64,000 nt of DNA, taken from assembly GCF_014145225.1 (NCBI RefSeq), contig NZ_JABVCQ010000016.1, positions 1-64,000 of the forward strand, written 5' to 3'. The stretch comes from Thiospirillum jenense. GTDB lineage: Bacteria; Pseudomonadota; Gammaproteobacteria; Chromatiales; Chromatiaceae. Positions 11,151-21,855 of this stretch are shown here, piece by piece. Position 1 is the first letter of the stretch. The number at the start of each line of letters is the position of its first letter. The notes under the pieces were generated by a model. The model was not told the origin of the DNA. It ran no database searches and saw nothing but the letters and a program-made list of their open reading frames with translations. Position numbers and translations under genes: made by a program.

Positions 11151-11897
11151 ATGGCGCGTCATCCACAATCCCCGCCAAAATCATTGTTGCGTCAAGCTGG
11201 ACGAGCTATTGCCGATTATCAAATGATTCGGGCGCATGACCGTTTATTACTCGGCGTCTCTGGTGGTAAAGATTCGCTATCATTACTGCATATTCTCAAA
11301 CATTTACAACGCCATGCACCTATTCCTTTTACGCTGGCTGCTGCGACCATTGACCCACAAATCCCCGGATTTAATCCTTCTCATTTACCTGAGCATTACC
11401 GCGATTTTGATGTTGAATGGCATTATGAATCGCAACCAATTATGGAGCAAGCATTCACACACATGGCTGGAGATTCATTCTGCGCTTATTGTGCGCGGAT
11501 GAAACGCGGCATTCTTTATCGCCTGTGCCGTGAACAGAATTATAATGTGTTGGTATTAGCACAGCATTTAGACGATCTCGCCGAAAGTTTATTGCTATCA
11601 TTATTTCACGGCGGACAATTGCGCACCATGAAAGCGCATTATGTCAATAGCGATGGCGATGTGCGTATTATTCGTCCGTTAATCTATTGTCGGGAACGCC
11701 AAACTCGCGCCTATGCAATACACGCACAATTACCCGTTGTGCCAGATAATTGCCCGGCATGTTTTGAAAAACCAACGCGCCGTGAACATGTTAAAGCCCT
11801 ACTTGCGAATGAAGAACAACAGAATCCGCAAGTATTTTTAAGCCTGCTTTGTGCCATGCGCCCGCTATTAACAACGGGCGATGTGACCACTCATTAG
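11151..11897 (+). CDS. ttcA: TtcA-family tRNA 2-thiocytidine biosynthesis protein
   Basis: A 248-residue PP-loop ATPase. SGGKDS at residues 37-42 binds ATP; the CAYCARMKRG motif (C111, C114) and a further cysteine in NCPACFE near residue 200 correspond to the Fe-S-ligating cysteines of TtcA, which thiolates C32 in tRNA. The HLDDLAESLL segment is the second family block. It is shorter than E. coli TtcA (about 310 residues), lacking terminal extensions. It lies 15 bases before the giant glycosyltransferase gene; a functional link is not evident. Confidence 0.85.
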   Translation: MARHPQSPPKSLLRQAGRAIADYQMIRAHDRLLLGVSGGKDSLSLLHILKHLQRHAPIPFTLAAATIDPQIPGFNPSHLPEHYRDFDVEWHYESQPIMEQAFTHMAGDSFCAYCARMKRGILYRLCREQNYNVLVLAQHLDDLAESLLLSLFHGGQLRTMKAHYVNSDGDVRIIRPLIYCRERQTRAYAIHAQLPVVPDNCPACFEKPTRREHVKALLANEEQQNPQVFLSLLCAMRPLLTTGDVTTH

Positions 11898-11912
11898 CCT
11901 GAGATATTTGCC

Positions 11913-14900
11913 GTGACTCAATCGCATGATGATTCAGCTATTAATGCACCATTAGCAACTGCTGTCCATTCTCAATTATTACCCGCTATTATGCCAGAAC
12001 GCACTGCTGTTTTAATTCTAGGAATGCACCGTAGTGGCACATCAGCGGTAGCGCGGGTATTAAATCTTCTTGGTGCAGCCTTGCCAACTAATTTAATGCC
12101 AGCAGTGGCAGATAATAATGAATCAGGGTTTTGGGAATCAAAAGACATCGCCGCATTTAATGACGAGTTATTAGCCAGTGCCGGCAGCAGTTGGGACGAT
12201 TGGCGGCAATTGAATCCTGATTGGTTTCAATCAGCCACCGCCGCCGCGTTTTTAACCCGTGCCAGCACCGTTTTGACTGCGGCATTTGGTGATGAGCGCT
12301 TCATCGTCTTAAAAGACCCCCGCATTTGTCGTTTATTACCTTTTTGGCAACAAGTATTAACACAACATGGCTTTACAATTAAAATTGTTTTGCCGTTGCG
12401 TAATCCATTAGCTGTTGCCGCTTCATTACGCAAACGGGATGGATTTGCTTTACCTAAAGGGCATTTAATTTGGTTACGTCATGTATTAGATGCCGAGCGG
12501 GCTAGTCGCCATTTAGCCCGAGTGTTAATAGATTATGATGATTTGTTATTTGATTGGCGCGGCACAGTACGGCAATTAACGAATGTATTAAATTTACGCT
12601 GGTCGCGTTGGTCAGCAACGGCGGAAGTGGAAATAGACGCCTTTCTTAATCCACATTTACAGCATCATCATTTCACTGTGGCCGCTGTTGCCGATCATTC
12701 CGATTTAAATGACTGGGTGAAACGCACTTTTGCTGCCCTGATAGCAGCGCAGAAAATCATTAAAAATCAAGTAGTTGATGCGGAACTCGACGCGGTGGCG
12801 GTTGAGTTTGATCGCGCCAGTGCCGTCCTCGGAGCGGTGCTGCGAGCGGAGGAGGTGGCGCGTGATGACGCGCAACACAGCGCGTGGGAGGCGCATCGGC
12901 TCGCGGGTGAGGCGGAAACGCGAGCAATTGCGGCGACAGCGTTGGCAGATGCGCGGATTGCTGAGGCTGAGGCACGGCTCAATGTCGCGGTGACACAACA
13001 ATCGGATGCTGAATCACGCGCAATTCGTCTTTTTAATGAAACAGTTGCGGCATCACAACAACTGGATAGTTTACAGCAACAATTTGCTGCTGCCGAGCAA
13101 ATACGCCATGCTCAACAGCTTGAATTAACAGAAAAAAATCAGCTATTGGCACAGCGTGATACCCAATACGCTCGGCTGGCACGGGAAGAACGTGAGCAGC
13201 ACACACAGTTATCATTGTTGCGTATTGACCACCGGCGCTATCGGTTGCAGGCACAACAATTGGAACGTACTTTGCCCGCGTGGCAACAGCGAGTACAGGA
13301 ATTGACGGCGGCATTGCAATCAACGCTCCAGCGGCAATCTGCTATGCAAGTTGTTGATTCTAAAAACTTTGCTAAACAATTAACACAACCAACGCAATTA
13401 AATGACGATCAAACTATCGTTATTGCACAATTGCAGTATCAATTGACATATTTCATCCAACATCATCACCAGTTATTAAATTGGTTAATGCAATTGCAGC
13501 ATAGTCAAGCGTGGTTGGTTATTCGCGCATTATTCACGTTTGAACAGCGTTTACCACTCCGCTGGCGGCGGTTATTACAATTGCCCATGTATGTTAGTTG
13601 GTTAATGCGGTTGCGTTTAAATAAAATACGTCGTCAGCAGCGACAAATGCAACAGTTATTAGCAACGGGTTTATTTGATACGCATTGGTACGCGGCAACC
13701 TATCCCGAAGTTTTATTCACATGGAAGCGTCCAATTGAACATTGGTTAAATACCGGTGCGCACGGTGGATTTAATCCTAATCCACTCTTTGCAGCAGATT
13801 GGTATCGGGCCCAATTACCAGATTCATTGCAAAAAGTAATGGATCCATTGCTGCATTATGTGCAATACGGCGCCGCTGCCGGCCGCGACCCGCACCCGTT
13901 GTTTAATACCACCTGGTATCTAAATCAATACCCCGATGTCGCAGCATCAGGATTAAATCCGCTGCAACATTTTATTGCACAAGGTGCTATTGAAAAACGT
14001 CACCCTCACCCGTTGTTTAATAGCCATTGGTATTTGACACAATACCCGGATATTGCTGCGTCTGGCATTAATCCATTGGTGCATTTTCTAGCTGTTGGTG
14101 CGCATGAAGGGCGGGCGTCTCATCCGTTATTTGATGCCCGCTGGTATTTAACGCAATACCCGGACGTCGCAGCAGCGGGATTAAATCCGTTGGTGCATTT
14201 CATTAGCACTGGTGCAGCAGAAGGTCGCAATCCGCATCCCTTATTTAATACGATCTGGTATTTAATGCGCTATCCTGATGTTGCACATAGCGGGATTAAT
14301 CCGTTACTTCACTTTTTAATGCACGGCAGCTCAGAGCGACGCGATCCGCATTGGTTATTTGACAGCGTGTGGTATTTACATCATTATTCTGATGAGACCG
14401 AATTTGGTCATAATCCGCTGCTGCATTTTATTACTCACGGCGCCGGTAGTGGTTATTCACCACATCCGTTATTTGATTTACAGTGGTATTGTCAACAACA
14501 ACCATTATTAGCCAATAATCACGAAAATCCATTGAGTTATTATTTGTGTGATGGGCGTTATCATGGTCAGACGCCGCACCCATTATTTGATTCGCAATGG
14601 TATCTAACGCAGTATCCCGAAGTCGCGGTATCTGATCTTGACCCATTAACACATTATTTAGAACATGGCATTAAAGCCAATTACAATCCCCACCCATTAT
14701 TTGATGCGTGTTATTATTTACAACAAGTCACAATTCAAACCACTCTCGCATATCGCCAACCAATTCAACATTATTTAGAATACGGCGCGCAGTTAGGTTA
14801 TCAACCACACCCATTATTTGATGGCAATTGGTATCTCACACAAAATGCCGATGTTGCTGTATTGGGCATCAATCCTTTACTGCATTTTATTTTTAATGGT

Positions 14901-17900
14901 GCGGCAGAAGGGCGGAATCCCCATCCATTATTTGACACGCAGTGGTATTTAGAACACGCTCCTGATTTGCCAGTGGCAACTCATGCGTTAATTCATTATG
15001 TATGCAACGGTGCGCAAGAAGGTCGTAGTCCACACCCATTATTTGATGCCAATTGGTATCAGGCACAGTTTAATAGTGCGGCAATTGATTTACACTCGAA
15101 AAATACATCGCCATTAGCGCATTATATCACGCACGGCGCGGCCGCTGGCTATAGCCCACATCCATTATTTAATGCCGCGTGGTATTTAAAGCGTTATCCT
15201 GATATTGCTTTGTTAAAGTGCAATCCATTAATTCATTATTTGCAAGTTGGTGCGGCTGAAGGGCGACAACCGCATCCGCTATTCGATCCAGAATGGTATC
15301 TAACACAACGCCCAGAATTGGCCGAAACTAATTGCAATTTATTACGACATTATTTAACCGTCGGTGCAATTGAAAATCTTGATCCACATCCAGTATTTGA
15401 TTCATCGTGGTATTTAGAACGCAGTCCTGATTTAGCCGCCGCTGGCATTAATCCTTTAGTACATTTTATTACCGCTGGTGCAGACGAAGGGCGCAACCCG
15501 CACCCGTTATTTGATTGTGAATGGTATTTAGAACAATTGCCACTATTGCGCACTCAACGCATTAATCCATTAGAGCATTATCTACAAGATGGCGGTTTTA
15601 ATGGCTATACGCCGCATCCGTTATTTGATTCTGCGTGGTATTTAGAACAAGACGCGGCATTGCGTGATGCACAACTTAATCCACTGGTGCATTATTTACG
15701 TTGGGGGGCGTGGGAAGGGCGTAATCCCCACCCATTATTTGATTCAGTGCGTTATTTGAATGGCGATGAAGCATTACGCGCTGCTGGATTCAATCCATTG
15801 GTGCATTATCTATTATGGGGCGGCTTTGAAGGACGCGATCCGCACCCATTGTTTGATTCAGATTGGTATTTAGAACCTAATCCTGCGCTTGCTGCACATG
15901 ATTTAAATCCATTGGTGCATTATTTGCGTTGGGGGGCGAATGAACAGCGCAATCCGCATCCGTTGTTTCATTCGGTTTGGTATAGTGATAATTACCGAAC
16001 ACAATTAGCAAACAGCATTAATCCATTGGTGCATTATGTGCGCTGGGGTGCGTTTGCCGGTTGCGATCCTAATCCGTTTTTTCGTTCAGCATGGTATTTA
16101 GAACAAGACGAAGAATTAAAAAAAGCGGGTATAAATCCACTGCTCCATTATTTAGAACACGGTGGATTTGAAGGGCGCAATCCCAGTGAGCAATTTGATA
16201 GTCAATGGTATTTTAATCATTATCCTGACGCCGCGTATTCTGGTTTGAACCCATTGGTGCATTATGTGTTACTCGGCGCCAATCAAGGCTACGCCGCCTG
16301 TGCTAAACAACTAATAACAACTGCGAATACAGCACATAGCCAGTTGTATGAACAGTTATTACGCACGGCAGAAGAACATCACGACGGCGATGATTACATA
16401 CCTGAAGATGATTGTTGCCTTGATGCTGCGACCTTACCATTACGGTTAATTGCGTTTTATTTGCCGCAATTTCATCCTATTCCTGAAAACGATCATTGGT
16501 GGGGCAAGGGCTTCACTGAATGGACCAATGTGGCTAAAGCCGTGCCGCAATACGACGGTCATTACCAACCGCGTCTGCCAGATACACTCGGTTTTTATGA
16601 TCTGCGTGTTCAAGAGATTCAACGTGAACAAATCCGTTTAGTACGCAAGCATGGTATTTATGGATTTTGTTATTATTACTATTGGTTCGATGGCAAAAAG
16701 TTATTAGAGCGCCCATTAACACAGGTATTAAATGATCCGACGCTTGACTTGCCGTTTTGCTTGTGTTGGGCAAATGAAAACTGGACGCGCCGCTGGGATG
16801 GTGGTGATGAAACGGTATTGATTGGGCAAAATCATTGTCCGTCAGATGATCTCGCGTTCATTGCCGACATTGCGCCAATTTTAATTGATTCGCGGTATAT
16901 TCGTATTGGTCAGCGCCCGCTGTTATTAGTGTATCGTCCGCAGTTATTACCAACACCGGCAGCAACTGCAATACGCTGGCGTGAATTCATGCGCCAACAT
17001 CATCAAATAGAATTATTTCTGGTTGCGATTCAAAGTTTTGAAGGAATTGATCCAACCTCAATTGGTTTTGATGCGGCCAGTGAATTCCCACCGCATCAAA
17101 CCAGCAGTGTGGAAATCACGGCGCAATGTAAGCTATTAAATCAGAGTTTTAATGGGCGCATTTATCATTACCAACGTTGTGTTGAATACGCCGAGAATAA
17201 ACTGGTACAACAAGAATCGCAGTCTTATGTGACCTTTCCAGGTGTAATGGTCAATTGGGATAATACGGCGCGGCGCTTGAGTAGTGCGACCATCTTTGCT
17301 CATGCAACGCCAGATGCGTATCGCCGTTGGTTAAACATCACCTGTCAACGTGCATTAGCGATTCCGCAACCAGAACAGCGCATTGGTTTTATTAATGCGT
17401 GGAATGAATGGGCCGAGGGTACCTATTTAGAACCAGATCGGCGCTATGGATTCCGCTATTTGCAAATCACGCGGGATGTATTAAATCAATTGCAAGCACC
17501 ATCGCCTGCGCTGGTTGAATCACGCATCGAATTAATCAACGAAAACGAAATTAGTGTGGTATTGCCAGTGTATAATGGCAGTGCGTGGTTGACGGCGGCA
17601 CTTGATTCACTGGTCAATCAAACGGTATTACCGCGTGAATTAGTGATTATTAATGACGGCTCAACTGATGAGTCGCAGGTGTTAATTGACCAATGGATTG
17701 CAGCGCATCTGCAATTACCCACCCGTTCGATGTATCGGGATAATCAGGGCGCTCATGCGGCAATTAATACGGGAGTGGCATTATCCCGCTCTGCGGTGAT
17801 TACAATCATTAATCAAGATGATGTATTTCATCCGCAACGTTTAGAACGTTTATTAACAATCATGCAGAATAAACGCAATGCGTTTGTTTTTTCAATGGTT

Positions 17901-18386
17901 GAAGTATTAAACGATGCTGCTAACGATGCGGGATTAGAAATGGCACAGTCTATTGCACACTTGTATTCGGCGGCACACAATCGTCCGACTTTATTACACG
18001 CCTTTTTAAGCAGTAACTTGACTGTCACGACGGGCAATCATTGCTTTACTCAAGATTTATTTATTAAAAACGGCGGGTATAAACACTTGAGATATTGCCA
18101 TGATTGGGATTTTGCCCTCACGGCATTTTTTCATACTCATCCAGTGTTAATTGACCAAGCTTTGTACCAATATCGCATTCACGATCAAAATAGTTTTCAT
18201 GCGCTAAGTGACATCGCTGAAGCCGAAAGTCAATCGGTGTTGTTAGCGTTTTATCAACGTATCAAAGCGCATCCAGCCTTGCTGGCACAATACTTTGGCA
18301 ATGTACAGCAATTATGCAGTTACGCAAAAACCATTGGCCATGACCAATTATTGGATGAAATGACTATTGGCTGTGTTGATTTATAA
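11913..18386 (+). CDS. Giant sulfotransferase-like / 23-repeat / WbsX / GT2 glycosyltransferase fusion
   Basis: A 2157-residue single reading frame with clear blocks. Residues 30-250 resemble a sulfotransferase: the PAPS-binding loop is LGMHRSGTS at 36-44, with DPRICRLLPFWQ and PLRNPLAVAASLRKR further on. Residues about 250-480 are Ala/Glu/Gln-rich and predicted coiled coil. Residues 587-1463 hold 23 units of about 38 residues with the pattern HPLFDsqWYLtqYPDvA then NPLvHYllhGaaEGRnP. Residues about 1510-1865 match the WbsX family seen in polysaccharide loci (AFYLPQFHPIPENDHWWGKG, CYYYYWFDGKKLLERPL, WANENWTRRWDG, INAWNEWAEGTYLEPD). Residues 1880-2150 are a GT2 glycosyltransferase (ISVVLPVYNGSAWL, INDGSTDES, INQDDVFHPQRLE). 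No signal peptide is seen, so it is probably cytoplasmic or membrane-associated and builds or modifies a surface glycan; acceptor and sugar are unknown. Phosphoglucomutase and a beta-helix protein lie nearby. Confidence 0.85.
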   Translation: MTQSHDDSAINAPLATAVHSQLLPAIMPERTAVLILGMHRSGTSAVARVLNLLGAALPTNLMPAVADNNESGFWESKDIAAFNDELLASAGSSWDDWRQLNPDWFQSATAAAFLTRASTVLTAAFGDERFIVLKDPRICRLLPFWQQVLTQHGFTIKIVLPLRNPLAVAASLRKRDGFALPKGHLIWLRHVLDAERASRHLARVLIDYDDLLFDWRGTVRQLTNVLNLRWSRWSATAEVEIDAFLNPHLQHHHFTVAAVADHSDLNDWVKRTFAALIAAQKIIKNQVVDAELDAVAVEFDRASAVLGAVLRAEEVARDDAQHSAWEAHRLAGEAETRAIAATALADARIAEAEARLNVAVTQQSDAESRAIRLFNETVAASQQLDSLQQQFAAAEQIRHAQQLELTEKNQLLAQRDTQYARLAREEREQHTQLSLLRIDHRRYRLQAQQLERTLPAWQQRVQELTAALQSTLQRQSAMQVVDSKNFAKQLTQPTQLNDDQTIVIAQLQYQLTYFIQHHHQLLNWLMQLQHSQAWLVIRALFTFEQRLPLRWRRLLQLPMYVSWLMRLRLNKIRRQQRQMQQLLATGLFDTHWYAATYPEVLFTWKRPIEHWLNTGAHGGFNPNPLFAADWYRAQLPDSLQKVMDPLLHYVQYGAAAGRDPHPLFNTTWYLNQYPDVAASGLNPLQHFIAQGAIEKRHPHPLFNSHWYLTQYPDIAASGINPLVHFLAVGAHEGRASHPLFDARWYLTQYPDVAAAGLNPLVHFISTGAAEGRNPHPLFNTIWYLMRYPDVAHSGINPLLHFLMHGSSERRDPHWLFDSVWYLHHYSDETEFGHNPLLHFITHGAGSGYSPHPLFDLQWYCQQQPLLANNHENPLSYYLCDGRYHGQTPHPLFDSQWYLTQYPEVAVSDLDPLTHYLEHGIKANYNPHPLFDACYYLQQVTIQTTLAYRQPIQHYLEYGAQLGYQPHPLFDGNWYLTQNADVAVLGINPLLHFIFNGAAEGRNPHPLFDTQWYLEHAPDLPVATHALIHYVCNGAQEGRSPHPLFDANWYQAQFNSAAIDLHSKNTSPLAHYITHGAAAGYSPHPLFNAAWYLKRYPDIALLKCNPLIHYLQVGAAEGRQPHPLFDPEWYLTQRPELAETNCNLLRHYLTVGAIENLDPHPVFDSSWYLERSPDLAAAGINPLVHFITAGADEGRNPHPLFDCEWYLEQLPLLRTQRINPLEHYLQDGGFNGYTPHPLFDSAWYLEQDAALRDAQLNPLVHYLRWGAWEGRNPHPLFDSVRYLNGDEALRAAGFNPLVHYLLWGGFEGRDPHPLFDSDWYLEPNPALAAHDLNPLVHYLRWGANEQRNPHPLFHSVWYSDNYRTQLANSINPLVHYVRWGAFAGCDPNPFFRSAWYLEQDEELKKAGINPLLHYLEHGGFEGRNPSEQFDSQWYFNHYPDAAYSGLNPLVHYVLLGANQGYAACAKQLITTANTAHSQLYEQLLRTAEEHHDGDDYIPEDDCCLDAATLPLRLIAFYLPQFHPIPENDHWWGKGFTEWTNVAKAVPQYDGHYQPRLPDTLGFYDLRVQEIQREQIRLVRKHGIYGFCYYYYWFDGKKLLERPLTQVLNDPTLDLPFCLCWANENWTRRWDGGDETVLIGQNHCPSDDLAFIADIAPILIDSRYIRIGQRPLLLVYRPQLLPTPAATAIRWREFMRQHHQIELFLVAIQSFEGIDPTSIGFDAASEFPPHQTSSVEITAQCKLLNQSFNGRIYHYQRCVEYAENKLVQQESQSYVTFPGVMVNWDNTARRLSSATIFAHATPDAYRRWLNITCQRALAIPQPEQRIGFINAWNEWAEGTYLEPDRRYGFRYLQITRDVLNQLQAPSPALVESRIELINENEISVVLPVYNGSAWLTAALDSLVNQTVLPRELVIINDGSTDESQVLIDQWIAAHLQLPTRSMYRDNQGAHAAINTGVALSRSAVITIINQDDVFHPQRLERLLTIMQNKRNAFVFSMVEVLNDAANDAGLEMAQSIAHLYSAAHNRPTLLHAFLSSNLTVTTGNHCFTQDLFIKNGGYKHLRYCHDWDFALTAFFHTHPVLIDQALYQYRIHDQNSFHALSDIAEAESQSVLLAFYQRIKAHPALLAQYFGNVQQLCSYAKTIGHDQLLDEMTIGCVDL
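13671..16299 (+). repeat. Array of 23 tandem 38-residue WY/NPL repeats in the giant protein
   Basis: Each unit has an F[DN]xxWY core followed about 20 residues later by NPLxHY and a glycine plus EGR/EQR turn. Unit length is nearly constant except for a few longer units (for example near 15,090). At DNA level the units have diverged strongly, so the array is old and not maintained by recent slippage or conversion. Similar repeats occur in other large bacterial glycosyltransferases. The register predicts a regular helical solenoid; the role as ruler, spacer or glycan-binding scaffold is inference. Confidence 0.9.
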
Positions 18387-18421
18387 AACGCGGTAAAAAG
18401 TAGGGCGAAGTAATCAAATCA

Positions 18422-19603
18422 TTACAGGTTTGTTTGACGTTCTAATGGCAATGCTGGATAAGGTGGCAGCCCTAATTCAGCACGAGTTTTAAAGATCATA
18501 TTACCACTTTCATAACCGGTCGGTTGTTCAGACACAATCACATTATCTGTCACCGTCACTTGCACTTGGTCATTGCCAAGATGCAGCAAACGATTATTGC
18601 CATGCCGTTCAAGTAAAATGACGTTATTGCGCAGTATGACATTTTCTTGACCCGGCGCTGCTGACCCTTCTAATGCAAATCCAATTGCGTCGCCATTGCT
18701 GGAATTCGGTCCCTGCGCCAAAATACTATTCTCAACGACCAATTGACCGCCATTAGAAATATCAATTAGTCGGCTGTCATCACCACTCAACGAGGCAATT
18801 AAACTGTCACTGATGGTGGTCATGTGTGCCCGACTTTTTATTTCGTGTCCTTGATCTTTCGACGCTAAAAACCAGCTTTTTTCAATTAATAATTTGCCTT
18901 CTTTTCCCATATACACTGCGTGGGCTAGTCCACCAGCGCCGAGGCGTTCAAAGCGGCTGTCACGAATATGAACAAAGCCCGGCAGCCCACCAGTTAATAA
19001 TCCCTGTTCGCCATCGTGAAAATAAACATGATCTAAAAACAGGTTTTCGCCTTCTAAACGGACACAGGCGCCATTGCGATCTGGTACGCTAATCAAGCGG
19101 CATTCGATATTGCGTAATTTAACGCCGTTCCCTTTAATCAGGATATTCCCTTTACCTTCAGCGGTGCCATGTTCTAATATGACGTGCCCATGACCAATAA
19201 TGGTCACGTTATCGGCGGTAATAACCAACGGTGTATTATAAATGCCCGCGCCAATGTCGAGCGTATCATCCGGTTGTAATGCGGCCGCGGCGTCAGTTAA
19301 TAAATCAAATGTGCGGTCGCCAATACGCGCCGTGTTTGGCGTGGGTGGATTGGATGTAATGAGTAGCGGTAGTGGCTGCCACGCTGGTAATTGTTGACGC
19401 ACCTGTTCCCAAGTAATGAGTGTCATTGCATTGGTGGATACGCTGGCAAGCATTGGCACCTGTTCAATTAACTTTGCCGTCATGCGAGTACGAATGGTAT
19501 CAATCACATCAGGGCGTAATAGCCAAACCGTGATGAATCCGACGTGCGCCAATATGCCAATCAACAGCAAATACCCTTTGATAATTGATAATAAGCGGCG
19601 CAT
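18422..19603 (-). CDS. Membrane-anchored right-handed beta-helix protein
   Basis: A product of about 393 residues from ATG 19603; an ATG at 19621 and a GTG at 19666 are alternatives. A single N-terminal hydrophobic segment (GYLLLIGILAHVGFITVWLL) is followed by a periplasmic part rich in short repeating strands: ADNVTIIGHGHVILEHG, NILIKGNGVKLRNIECR, LFLDHVYFHDGEQG, FVHIRDSRFERL, LLIEKSWFLAS, MTTISDSLIAS, LVVENSILAQG, VILRNNVILLE. This pattern is the parallel beta-helix fold of polysaccharide lyases, epimerases and glycan-binding proteins. No specific catalytic signature was recognised. Its position between the giant glycosyltransferase and pgm suggests a role in surface polysaccharide handling. 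Confidence 0.75.
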   Translation of the reverse strand: MRRLLSIIKGYLLLIGILAHVGFITVWLLRPDVIDTIRTRMTAKLIEQVPMLASVSTNAMTLITWEQVRQQLPAWQPLPLLITSNPPTPNTARIGDRTFDLLTDAAAALQPDDTLDIGAGIYNTPLVITADNVTIIGHGHVILEHGTAEGKGNILIKGNGVKLRNIECRLISVPDRNGACVRLEGENLFLDHVYFHDGEQGLLTGGLPGFVHIRDSRFERLGAGGLAHAVYMGKEGKLLIEKSWFLASKDQGHEIKSRAHMTTISDSLIASLSGDDSRLIDISNGGQLVVENSILAQGPNSSNGDAIGFALEGSAAPGQENVILRNNVILLERHGNNRLLHLGNDQVQVTVTDNVIVSEQPTGYESGNMIFKTRAELGLPPYPALPLERQTNL

Positions 19604-19740
19604 TTGATTAAATCCACGCATGATAATATTGTTAAATAAATTCGCAGGATACGGTTTGTTTATCACCGCATCCTACGCCGTTTCAATTGAATTGAATAAT
19701 TCCCAGTACCGTTAATGAAACCGTCGCACAGCAGGTGATT

Positions 19741-21855
<2,115 letters not shown>

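Noticed and set aside
13671-16299. Regular spacing suggesting a CRISPR array or satellite.
   Set aside because: The period (about 114 bases) falls within a single reading frame, units are diverged in DNA and encode a conserved protein pattern.
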